DNA of 64,000 nucleotides from Eretmocerus hayati (taxonomy: Eukaryota; Arthropoda; Insecta; Hymenoptera; Aphelinidae), in contig CM056743.1 of NCBI GenBank assembly GCA_029851415.1, positions 13,942,727 through 14,006,726 on the forward strand, written 5' to 3'. Position 1 is the stretch's first letter, and every line of letters begins with the position of its first letter. The translations under genes were made by a program, and so were the position numbers. Under the pieces are notes generated by a model. The model searched no databases. It saw nothing but the letters and a program-made list of their open reading frames with translations, and was not told where the DNA came from. Shown here piece by piece: positions 24,013 through 35,575 of this stretch.

Positions 24013-27000
24013 AGAGTAGTTAGTTACATTTTTAAGAGTTGTATTTAACAATGATTACATTGTGTTTTGTACATCGCTGAGACATTTGCAGCACGAAGCA
24101 TCAGGACTCTTCAACAGGATATGATATATAGCTTTCTGGTTCTTTCTGGCTCTAACATTCTTTTTCTCAAGCTTGTCTGACAATCCTCTCAAGGACCCTC
24201 CAGTATCACCCTCTTAAGAATCACTCCTGGTGTTCTGTACGCTCTTGCACCTTTGCCGTTCCTGTTGGAGAAGTAGATATAGTGTGGTACTTCACTCTTT
24301 CGCTCCCTTTTTGAGTCTAGATTTCAAGTACCGCCATCAGTAGTTGGTTCCATCAGCTGCTTTATACATAAAGGGTTATACGATTTTGAGCTATATATTG
24401 TTTGATGATGAGTTTAGTCCAGGTGATGACAACTTACAAGAGCTCCATCTTTTTGCACGGTGGTTATATCGGATGGACTTTTGTTGTGCATGTCTATACA
24501 TCTTTTTACTCTGATGAAATGCTTGTCGCCAATTATTATTATTCTCTAAGTTGACCGATTATTCATTACCTCTTGCGCATTGCTTTGGAGTATTGTTATA
24601 GTGAATCATAATTGCGAGAACAATGGCCATAGTCTTCAATGGATATATGTACACTGTTTGGGACTAATTGGTCAAATGACATATTCCCTTGTAAGATTGA
24701 TAATAGAGGATAATCTTGTGTGCTGTGAAAGTATGCAGATGCAATTACCAACGTTGACATAGTTTACAATCCAGGTTGTAACTTGGAATGAGGGACTTTT
24801 TGAGCGTCGAGATGAGTGATGCTCATGGCGGGCAATTTCATGATTGTGCTGTAACAAAGTTTGGAGCTATTCAGAAAGTAACTTTGGAATTGGCGGACGT
24901 TATAGATTAGACAACGTTCCAATGTTTGGTCCGATAGATTGCCATTTTGGAGCTATACATAATCACAATCACTTTGACATCTCTATTTTCATGATCATCA
25001 GAGAGATCGTCAGTATGCGAATGGACAGATTAAGTTGAACACAATCCCAAATAATGTCTTCAGACAAATTTGGAGAAAGAATGACAATTGTGCAGAATCT
25101 TAAAAGGTGATCTAATATCTAATCAGAATAAGATTGATCTCAAAGTTTTCACCAGGTTTGTGATCCACATGTTAATGATATTGTTAATCAGCGAATCATT
25201 ACTTAGACAACTAGTGTTTTCCTGGTTCCATCAGAGATTATAAGAACTTGCCTATGTCTGAATTTAGTTCATCTTTTGAACCGGTCCTCAGTCTGGTCAG
25301 CAATTTTCAACTTTTTTACAACATGAAGGATACATCCAAACTTGATGCACTTGTCATCTGTTGGAGTCAGCTTTGATATCATATATTTCCAAGAAAAAAC
25401 ATATTATCATGGTAAGAGATCTAGAAGCTATCGATTTTACATCGAAACAGCGTACATTTGAGCCCGGAATTTTTTCACGGAAGCCAAGTTCCGAACCTCT
25501 GGACCACGATCTCTTATTTTGCTGCTCTGGCGCACTTTTGATGATAATCATAAGATGATTCCGCTCATCTTGAACAGTTTGGAGGCTGTCTTGAAGAAGA
25601 AAGACCAAAGTGCAGTTACTTAACGATATTAAAACGTCTGACATGGTTATGACACTGCAATGTCAAGAGTCAATCATACAATAAATACTCAAGATCCTGT
25701 CATTTAATCTCATTGAGTGTTGAGTTAGTTTTGTGACTAGTCATCAAACTGACCAGTTTAGTGATAATAAGATTATACGATGTACGAAGTATACTGGAAT
25801 ATGATGACAAAGTCATCCTTGTGAACAAGGATTTCATGGTTTCCAATAGCTTTTGGCTCATGCTCTACAAAATGCTTATCTATGCCAAACCATAAAAATA
25901 CTCTAATGACAGCAAGTACTCGATCATCAAGCATTCGTTCTATCAATTCATTTTCTTCGATCTGGATTGGAGGCATTCAATTGTAATAGTCACAGACGTA
26001 GCGTCCAGGTTAATGCAGCAATCCACAACAATCATTATACCACAAGAGAAGACGAGAACATTTTGAAAGCCATTCTCCTTCAGATACGCTCAATTTGAAC
26101 ATCGAGAACTCATTTCGCGCTCGAGCAAAAGGATACTCTAAAACGCCTCTTCATTACTCTTGTTTTTTCCAACTGTCTCAAACGACTAAGACAGGACCAT
26201 GGTTTTCTCCTTCCCTCTTCTTCTACTTTGATTTTCTTTGATCTGCAATTAGCGTGAGCATAATCACCAGCGTGCCACAATTAAATGTAATGAAGGATCA
26301 AGTATATAGAACCCTTGAGTCTCTCGCTGGGTATCAGAGCAAAAGTAATGCGACTGTCGCCAGAGAGAGCCAAGATATATATATATATATATATGTGTGT
26401 TTTCTTTGACGACAATGTCTTATGTTGAGAAGTATGCTCTTGAGGGTTCTCTTCTTTTAATACTTATTCAACAAGCCAATGCGATGACTGGTATATATTC
26501 TTAAAGAACCTGGTGTTATTATTGTCCTCAAGCGGAAGAAAAGGAAGTGTAACCGTTTTGTATATGTATATATATGCGAATGAGGTATCAAGGACTGACC
26601 ACATTGAGTATGTATAATAGTTTGAGGTTAAGAATGGCCTCTTGCACCCCTCTTTGAGATGACGTGTTGAAATGGAGCGGTTGTATTGAAGCATTTATTG
26701 CGATACTTAATAATGTGATCGGAAGCAGATGCAGATGGAAATTTTGTTATGGTCATTCGACTTGATGCAATTTTGAACGTGTGTCATGTTCATCGATGTA
26801 ATTAAGCAAGTATGACCACTCTTTCTTGATGAAATAGCTAGGGCAAGGTGTTCTGAGTTTATTGTTCCATGTATATCTGCTGGGATATGTTTCATTTATA
26901 TTTTACATCAAGAATTGTTATCTTAAGACATTGCATATAGTCGCATATGAATAAGGCTTCGCTATTTAACAGTCGAGTGAAGGGAGGTCAGAGTTTATGA

Positions 27001-28449
27001 TGAAGTTTCTAATATTAGTATAGACATGATGGGATTCAGGAGATCCTTTGCTTGATTTGTGAGTAATGATAAAGTCCATGAAGACAGAAAACATTCTATC
27101 GAGTATTGCTTGAGATAATTTTTCCTTTTGTGGGAATAAATTTGATCGTCGTCAAGATTAATGTCACTTTCTATATATTTCTTGATACATCAATCCGTTG
27201 ATGTTTATTGTATACATTGACAAACATTCTCAAAGACATAGTTTACTCAGACGTGTGGATGAAAGAATTGAAGCCGAAGCCGTATACATCTACCGCAGTG
27301 TAAAAATGTACAATAATTACAGTGTTATGTAAGGGGATTCATAAGCGTAACAAATACATTCTTACTCATGACGTACTCGGACAATTGTGCAATGGATAGT
27401 GGCAAAATAATTTTTTTTAGGTCCAATGACAGGCTTTGAAGGAATTAAGAGTCACGACAAAGACTTGAATAAAGCTCGAGATAAAGTTTGCCAGATAATC
27501 ATATTTGTGGAAGTGTAAAACCTGTAAATGAAGATACAATGAGTAATGTTGACTTTCTTCGAATCAAATTTTGAGCTCATCCCTAAGAAAATTGTCAACT
27601 CAATTTGCTATAGTTTCGACTTGAAATACAAGCTGGTTTTCATCGATCAGTCTAACTTTCTTAAAATTATTTTAATCTGATCGTTGGGTCACAACAATAA
27701 TAAATTTGAAATTCATCTATATCAACCGTTCGTAACCCAATAGAATCAGACATCTTTCGAAATGGAAATCCAGTCCAACGCCTCGTATCCCCACTATCAG
27801 ATTGTACTTTCAACATCCAGCAGTTCATCAGAGGCATCATCACGCTTTTGACGAGATAGATCGCCTCTCACCGCGGGTGTCACGCGGATCCTCACTTCTT
27901 TTTTTTTGTCAGAAGCTTTTGCTTACATATGTATATATCGTTTGATGAGATGGCGCATGGGGGCTGTAAAGATCATCTGGTAGATTCTCGCCCCCGATCT
28001 TATGAAGCTCAAATCGGCTCTCGACGGGTGGCCCAGTTTCGGATCAAACACACTGGGTGATGAATACTTTACTTATTCGCGCTTGAATCGCTACCGAAAA
28101 GAACGAGTGCCTCGATGCGAGCTAAACGGCTCTCTCACTCTGATTTTTATCCTCGTCTTTCCTGATTTGTAATTCTTGTTCGTAGCTACCGATTTACCTA
28201 ATAGTGCTTTGCCATATGCTTGCATAATATAAAAATGCATTGAAAGAGAGATGACAAAGATTTTATGTCGTTGGCATGTCGTATTGGCTGATTGTCAGTG
28301 CACGTGGCGCCACCCTCCGAGATTTTTGTTGAATAAGTTTGGTAACGGTTTGCGAATGTTTTCAATATTATGGATTAATCAATGGTCACTCTGCATGGCC
28401 TCATAGGATTTTTCTGAATTATATTGAAAATGGATGACTATATATTATA
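24013..28449. other. Non-coding stretch, possibly a decayed coding region
   Basis: An (AT)n run lies at 26375-26394 and a poly(T) at about 27897-27907. Several minus-strand frames of mixed, soluble composition (25354-25644, 25773-25976, 26707-26895) follow one another without a shared frame, which could reflect an old pseudogene or a multi-exon gene. I could not recognise a family. Confidence 0.4.
25773..25976 (-). CDS. Unidentified open frame, 67 codons, doubtful
   Basis: This minus-strand frame opens with ATG (MPPIQIEENELIERML) and has an acidic N-terminal part followed by a mix of hydrophobic and charged residues (DDRVLAVIRVFLWFGIDKHF). That composition is closer to a folded protein than most frames here. 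It ends at a stop after about 67 codons. No family is recognised. It could be one exon of a larger gene or part of a decayed one, together with the minus-strand frame at 25354-25644. Confidence 0.15.
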   Translation of the reverse strand: MPPIQIEENELIERMLDDRVLAVIRVFLWFGIDKHFVEHEPKAIGNHEILVHKDDFVIIFQYTSYIV

Positions 28450-29324
28450 GGGTGTCCGTTATTTCCCAAGTTCCCCCAATCACCCATGCCAACCCCCACA
28501 ACCAAATCATTTGGTGAGATATTGCGAGAAAATAATTTTCAGGGATCTAGGTGAAGTTTGAGTGCTGCCCCACCTAGAGCGTTTCTTATTTGAAATGTAC
28601 CCTTCTATATAGAAATTTGAGTCAATGATTCGCATTCACCACGCATGCATTCGCCTCTACGTCCTCAATAGTGTTTTCAATCGATAGCGGGTGCAATTTC
28701 CTTCAAAATGACTACCAGACACATTAAATTTGATACAGTAGAACCGAAGATAGCCCACTCATTCGCATATCATCCACCTGAAGAACATAAAAGTGACTGA
28801 AAACGACCGTTTTTTGTTTTTTCCGGTTTTGGAGCCTAGTAAAAAATCCTGACGATTAGAGGTAAAACTGAGCACGGATTCTGTTTCTACGTTCAAAAAT
28901 ACATCAAAAACAATATTCACGTCTTTAAAATAGACCGACTCAAAATTCGCATTTTTTGGATGTTTTGAGGAAAACCCTGTTTCACGGATTTGGTACCTTC
29001 AATTTTCTAAGTTTTGAAAACAGCCATAACTCTGGTTTTTCTTCATCAAATCGACTTCAGCAAGTGGTCATTTTAAAGGAAATCGTACTGGCTATCGATT
29101 GAAAAAGTTATCAAGGATGAAGAAACACGTCCATGCCCAAGAAATGCTGAATACTGAATCAAAATTTGTTTTGAGGTCTTAATTCAGAAAAAACGCTTCA
29201 GGTGGGGCAGCACTTAAATATTACCTAGGTCCACGAAAATTTTTTTATCGTAATATCTCAACAAATGATTGGCTTGTGGTGGGTGGCACGGGGATCGGAG
29301 AAACTTGGGAAATATCGGACACCC
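28450..29324. mobile_element. TIR DNA element with ~140-bp TIRs, TA target site
   Basis: GGGTGTCCGTTATTTCCCAA at the left end is inverted at the right end (TTGGGAAATATCGGACACCC). The similarity continues inward for about 140 bp, including CCAAATCATTTG / CAAATGATTGG, GAGATATT and GTGCTGCCCCACCT. TA dinucleotides flank both ends (28448-28449 and 29325-29326), as expected for Tc1/mariner-type integration. The roughly 600-bp middle shows no transposase-length frame, so the copy is non-autonomous or decayed. Superfamily assignment rests only on the TA site. Confidence 0.85.
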
Positions 29325-32225
29325 TACTATATATACAATCGAATGAGTATTTTTTTTTTTGACGGACATAAGTCAATTAGAACTCCCAAGAACCCTGTGA
29401 TGCCTAGAACCTTATGTAATGATCAGAACAGCATAATCTGGCACTTTTAGTTTTTGAGTCAGATCTCTACATTCAAGTATTTTAAGGAATTAAGGCATTC
29501 TTTGGTTAATGGTTCCGTGAATTTGATCACAATATGTAGATATAATTTATCTCCAGATCTCGATCTTATTTTATCCTCGAAAATTTTTCATGTGAGTTAA
29601 CATGAAAAAAACCATGTAAAAACTATACAATTGATGGAACAAACAACGGAGTCAAGGTATCCGAAAAGCACGTGCTTATGCCTGCAGGCCAATGGGTCCG
29701 ATTCCTCGCGATAGTTACCAATAAATGTCAGGATTTTAAGGTCCAAAATGAATTTTGAAACATTTTTTTCAAAGAAAGTGTCATCGGGGCAAATTTTTCA
29801 ATAAAATCATAATGCAATACATTCATTAATTTGGTAAATTCCAACTATTCACCAAGTTCACCATCCTCATGACCCACTAGACTCATGGCAAAATTAGCAC
29901 CACCCCTAGTAACTTTCCTGCATAGGGATTAGAAGTTATGAAGCATTGTCAGTTTCAAATGCTGCCTGTTTTTTCATTTTCTCTATAACAAAAGTGAGTA
30001 TATACGTGTATGTACGTACGTATCATATGAATAAGTGTGTCTGTGTTATATCTACCAATAGAAATAATCATGGGCTAAGAGCGGCATGACATCAATGGTT
30101 GTTGCGGACATCGCACTCTTTACGTATATATATGGGATAGAGTTCACGCCCCGATTATTGCGTTTAATGGGCCGTCGGATTTCACGCATCCACGAATTAT
30201 TTGTACCGCTTGTATTATAATAGTTATTTATATGTATGTGTAAGCAAAAATAAGGTAGAGGGAGAAAAATATCCAGTGTGATATATATATATGTCTGTCT
30301 ATATGGATGGGTATGATATGGAAGAGAGAGAAAAGTGAGCTCTTGGAATCGAAAGGTTCATACAAATACATAGATGGGGAGAATCTGAGTTGGCAAAGAA
30401 AGATGGTACCATACACTTATATTGTACGAGGCAGTTCATCACTTGGGGGTCGAGATCTGCAATTTCTATGTGCAGAATCTGTTACAGTGTACGTATGTAT
30501 GTATGTGTGTATGTGTATCGTGAGTTTTCAACATGGCGAAACAGTCGACCAATGCCAACGGCTGATATAGAATGGGAAGATATCTGCGGTTATTCTGCAA
30601 ATCGTTCGATATACAGAGGTATTTCTTATTGCTCATCGCGCATAGCACTCGAATATTATTCTCGTTTTTTGTTCGTGTGATTTTGCCGTTACTCCTTGCA
30701 TCTAAAGATTTCTTACATGCTATACGGACATTTGCATCATCTGTCTTTGTTCGTCTATACTATTTGCCGATTGTGATTTACATTTTTCTAATTACTCGCA
30801 CAAGATATTACACTGTTCGTCGATGCTTGTTATAATAAATTCTGTTTTGTTACATCTTGTGTGATCTGACACAATGTTATGGGGCATTATGATTCTGATG
30901 ATCTGTGTGAATGGAAGCATAATACATAGTATTAGAGCATGCATCAGAAGAACACACGCACTCAATTTCTATCTTTACCTACTAATTGAATATATGCCAT
31001 ACAGGTTAGGTATCACGAGTTGGGAAATGGAATAATTTATTCGGTTGTGCATGAGGTAACAATTACCAGAAAACAATTATTATTGTTGCGAAGAAGGCGA
31101 TTGTTTGTGCTGTTTTAGATGTCGATTCGTCACCTAGTACTGTAATGAACGGTGTGGCTTTTAGGAATGAGTGTAATCCATTTTGTCGTCTGAATCATAA
31201 AATTACTGATCTTGTCTTAAAAATGATCGACACGATTGGCTCGGGAAATTTTGGATCAGACATGAAAATGAATTATGAATCATGCGGTCATATCGATGGT
31301 AAAAAAATTGATCCTATGAATCATTTCTGTGATTCTGAAAAATTTCGTTTGGGTAAAATTTTCGATTTTTTTAAAATAGAAATCTAGAAATTTTCCTTGT
31401 CAGTCCATGACCCATTATGCAGGAATTATCTAACATAAAATATGTAATTTTTGGGAATTTTCAATTCCCAATCGCTCGTGATTGCGAATTATCAGCATCC
31501 AGTCACAGAGGGCAATAGCCGACTTAATGTCGATGCAAAAAAACTTGCGTTGGGCCTTTCGTGCATGTAAGTACGCCAGCGAGGTGCGAACGCGCGATAT
31601 CTGACGCATGCGAGCTATGCTATATAATACAGAATCAGCGCCTACGGGTAATGTTCAACTCAGCTTGAGCAAAACATTAAACATACCGACATATAAGCTA
31701 TAGTGGAATTGTGTTCGAGCACGTATAAATAATAGATTTCACACTCATCCATTAACCCGTATAAAAGCCATGCATATGTTTGCTCTCACGTTTATCTTGG
31801 AATCAATCTAGAATCACTACTAACTCGAAGTCTGCATAGGTATTACACTTATACAATGTCAAGATGATACGATGCTCATTGTTATGCGAGATTATTTCTG
31901 GATCACTTGGTTTGAAACAGCAAGTTTCAGCGCGTGTTTCAGAATATGAATGTTTAGAGCATCGCTACGGGCTTGAGAATGTTGTTCCTGTTTGAATATT
32001 ACTGACTCCTAGAAAAATAATTATGAGAAAAATATTAAATTCGATTATTTTACAGGCGTTTGTGTCAACTTATTCAAATTCCGTCGGTAAACCTGTTGGT
32101 AGATATTTTGAGAAAAATTTTTTGTTACACATAATATAGATTGCCTCGGAATTTTTGGTAGGTGGGTATCCTGCGCCCTCACCCATCACCTACGCGGACA
32201 CGTATCATATTTTAGCCAAGCCGCC
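29325..32225. other. Non-coding stretch, no gene seen
   Basis: It has a short (GTAT)n-like patch at about 30490-30515, a GC-richer patch at 31500-31660, and an 80-codon ATG-initiated plus-strand frame at 31145-31387 of unknown meaning. No mobile element was recognised. Confidence 0.5.
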
Positions 32226-32886
32226 CCAGCCCGTTCCAGATCGTACCAGACCGTTTCAGACTGCTCCAAACCATTCCAGACCGTTGTGGACCGTTTCAGT
32301 CCAATTTAAACCAATCCAGGACTATTCCAAACGGCAACAGACCATCCCATAGACTGCGGCATAACGTCCCAAATCATACGATTCCAGACCATTTCAAACC
32401 ATTCCAGACCGTACCAAACCATTTCAGACCATCCAAAACCGTTCTAGACGGTACCGGACCGTTTCAGACCGCTCCAAATCTTTCCAGACCGCTGTGGACC
32501 GTTCCAGACCGATTCATACCAATCCAGATTATTCAAGACTATTCCAAACGGCGACAGACCATCCCATAGACTGCGCCATAACATCCAAGATCGTGCGAGA
32601 CAGTGATGGATCATTGTACACCATTTCAACCAGACCGTACCAGACTCTTACAGCCCACCCCAGACTGGCCCAGATCGTTCCAAACCGTTCTATTAGACCA
32701 TTCCAGACTGGACTAGAACATCCATCCACTGGACCATCTACCGACACATTCACCTACCTATCAACTCATTGACTCATCCATGCAGCCTCGTACAGCCACC
32801 CATTATACTTCACCTCTTCAACGTAGTCAACCCGATACGCGAGATCTAGGCGGAAAAATGTTACATGGGTCTTTAATTATTAGAAT
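32226..32886 (+). repeat. 10-bp CCAGACCRTT array plus tail, member 2, with 208-bp higher-order repeat
   Basis: The array has the same ten-base degenerate unit as at 13.8 kb. It is organised as two copies of a 208-bp higher-order unit beginning at 32231 and 32439. Landmarks such as GTGGACCG, CTATTCCAAACGGC and ACAGACCATCCCATAGACTG recur at that spacing. It ends with CATCCATCCACTGGACCATC and a tail of about 130 bp homologous to member 1. Upstream flanks differ between members. The shared tail with variable array length suggests a dispersed element carrying an expanding array. Confidence 0.8.
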
Positions 32887-35353
32887 AAAAAAAATAAAAT
32901 ACTGATCTGATAATTCGCTGTTAATGGAACTGCATGCATTATCTTAGAGCTCTAGTGTTTGATTGTCTGAAACGTTTGGGTCGTAAGGTTTTCCTCATAA
33001 AATAGAAATTGACGGAACTATCAACTGTCTGAGCTAACTATGACCATATGAAAGGGATTTCGGAGTAAAAATTTTCAAATCTACTAAATGCTGAATATGT
33101 AAAATGTGATATAGATCAAGGTTCGAGCACATTTCTATGATTGGATCGATTTTGATCGTCAATTCGAATTCTGGGCAATTTCTTCGCCATCCGAAGCGAA
33201 TTCCTCAATTTCCAAACTTCACGAATCACCAAAAAGTCAAGAATTCAAAGTATTTCTGCACAAAATAGGCATATCATATTGGGATAAAGTCCATCTGTAC
33301 GTAATTATAGGCGTCTTCATCCGACACTATTAGAATCGAATTCTTTTGTAGTATTATATCTTAGACATCTGAACATGAGAGAATGCGGAGATAGAAATGA
33401 TATCCATCTATATTAGACGAAAGATTCGAGGCGTCGTCTTCGTCGTCGTCGTCGTCGTCTTTGGGGAAATTTACATTCTGCAGCTCGATTTTGCTCTTCA
33501 TCTTATGTATATATATCGCGGAGATGAGTTTGAAAACGGTATCTGGCCCGAGGCGCCAGAGAAGACCCGAGTCATATAGCAGAAAAAAGAATAAGAAAGA
33601 GAGGATAATCGCATTTGAGACGCATTCGTTTCAATCTCGTTTTCGCGCTCGCTTTGTAGTGCAGCAGACCCGCGCGAAACAGAGATGAATCCCAAAAGAA
33701 ATTTTGCGTTATTTCAAACGTAGCTATATTGTACCTTCTTTTTCTTTTCTTGGGTGGGCGATACACTTCGAATTTAGAGTAGCGAGGTGGAAAAGTAATA
33801 ACCAACTTGTGTAATGGATCTCTGTACCCTCTGATGCTTGAATCAAAATTTTGCCACTCGGTTGGATTTACGCCTTTGACAGCTTTTGTTGGAATGAGGC
33901 ATAAATCTGAATAGTTTTTCCTTTCTGATTGTACTCAAATGTGTTTGCATTTTATTCATTCAGTTATTTATTTTAAAAATGAAAAAAATTTTGTACCAAT
34001 CTTGTACCATCTCACCAGGAATAATGATATAAATGAGTATTATTAAGTAATTATTGGTGATTTCTATCCACCTTGAAAGTTAGCTGAAGTTTCAATCAGG
34101 AAATTCAATACTGATTGGTATTGTCATATCGAACTAATATTAGGTGAAGATTCTATCCAATTCAATCAAAATTCAATCGAAAATTTGGCCGGCTGGTTGA
34201 CACCTGAATCTCTTGTTGTGCGCGGAATTCAACCAGTTGGTCGAATCTTCAATCAACTGGTTGAAATTTTTCGACAAAATCTTTCACAGTGTTGCTGATA
34301 GAAGACTAAATTCGAATGATCGTCAGTAAAAAACGATTGAAATCGTGGAGTTTTAACACCTATTATTAGGTAATAAGTGAGCTTGAGACAGATCAATAGT
34401 GGTCTGGCAAAAAACACCGTCTAAAATTTCGAATGAGTATAGATAGTGTCGAGAAATCACGACTGGCGCCACCCAGTAAATTCAAATATTCGAAACTCGC
34501 GTACAGGACCATCTCCAAATCCAGTCCAAAACCACATAAGCTAACTGATGCCTGAGGGATCGGACACGCAGAATCTCCCATCTATACATATAAAGAGGGA
34601 AGAAAAAAAGGTTCGTCCGCATCACCTACAGCCGGTGCGTATATCACTCGAAGCTCAATTTGTCAGGGCAATCCCTCTTTTTTTGACCCTCTCTTTTCAT
34701 CCTTTCCGTTTTAGCACTGTGACGTATGTGCCTCGTGCCAAGTATAAGGTTTGGCGTGTGGTCACCAATTGAAATGTCCCGGTGCGAAATACTTCACATA
34801 TTTTTTGGTATGGTCAGCCAGACACTATACATACAACTGGATGGTTTCATCCTTTCTACCTCGTGGTTTATTTTGGTTTCTAGGGTGCAAAAGGTCAGAA
34901 AGTTTAGGGTTCATGAGATATTTATTTGGATGTGGTTTAATGAGGTAAAGTATGAGAAGGTTGGAAATGGTTGTTGATAAAGTAGAGGGTGGAGGGTGCA
35001 AAAAAGGGCAGGTGTATAGGTGGGAAGAGGCGGTATAATTAGACGAGAGCATTCTTTGGATTCCGACTTGGCTCTCTTTTAGAATCTGTGTATAGCCACC
35101 CTAATTCACTGTGGCCACGTTGATGAGCCAACTGGCATCTTCTCTTTGGATTGAGCCAACAATTCTTACTCATTTAGCATCAGCTTGTAAATTACTTTTA
35201 CCTCTTTCATCCTGTTGGTGCTTTTTGAATGAAGTATTGCAAAATCAATTTTGATAAAGGGCTGTTATGGATTCTTTGCTATCTTTTCCTGTTGAGATTT
35301 TCCATTTTCTACGTATGACAGGAGTAGTCGAGTTTGATATCAATGCATTTAGG
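32887..35353. other. Non-coding stretch, no gene seen
   Basis: It contains a (CGT)n run at 33432-33459 and a perfect 12-bp inverted pair TTCAACCAGTTG / CAACTGGTTGAA at 34228-34265. Short frames on both strands at 33397-33805 and 34548-35052 shadow each other. Confidence 0.55.
33432..33459. repeat. (CGT)n microsatellite
   Basis: A run of CGT triplets with one TCTT interruption. In the plus-strand frame it reads as a Val run, which is not evidence of coding. Confidence 0.85.
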
Positions 35354-35575
35354 TACGTACACTCACCGGACATAAATTCTGTGCAAATCTGAAAAAGCTT
35401 TTCTGTCCCTTAGGTCCGACTCAGAATCTTGAGACTGAATTGAAATTCTGAAGGTAGAGGATGGAATTACGATCATAAAGACCTCACAAACGGTCTGATT
35501 TGGATTGGAACGACATCCAGGGGACAAAAAGCTTTTTCAGATTTGCACAGAATTTATGTCCGGTGGGTGAACGTA
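35354..35575. mobile_element. TIR element (MITE-like), 222 bp
   Basis: The inverted ends of about 55 bp are nearly perfect: CACCGGACATAAATTCTGTG, GCAAATCTGAAAAAGCTTTT and TGTCCC on the left reappear inverted on the right. The outermost symmetry reaches TACGT at both sides, consistent with a TA target. The middle, about 110 bp, has no coding content. The low divergence between the arms suggests a fairly recent copy. Confidence 0.88.

Noticed and set aside
31145..31387. 80-codon frame with IGSGNFG, like a protein-kinase glycine loop
   Set aside because: The loop motif is followed by nothing like the VAxK strand, and the rest does not resemble a kinase lobe. A seven-residue match can be chance.
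31618..31668. TATATAATA followed by an initiator-like TCAGCT, possible core promoter
   Set aside because: Spacing of about 45 bp is too long for a TATA-initiator pair, and no coding start follows.
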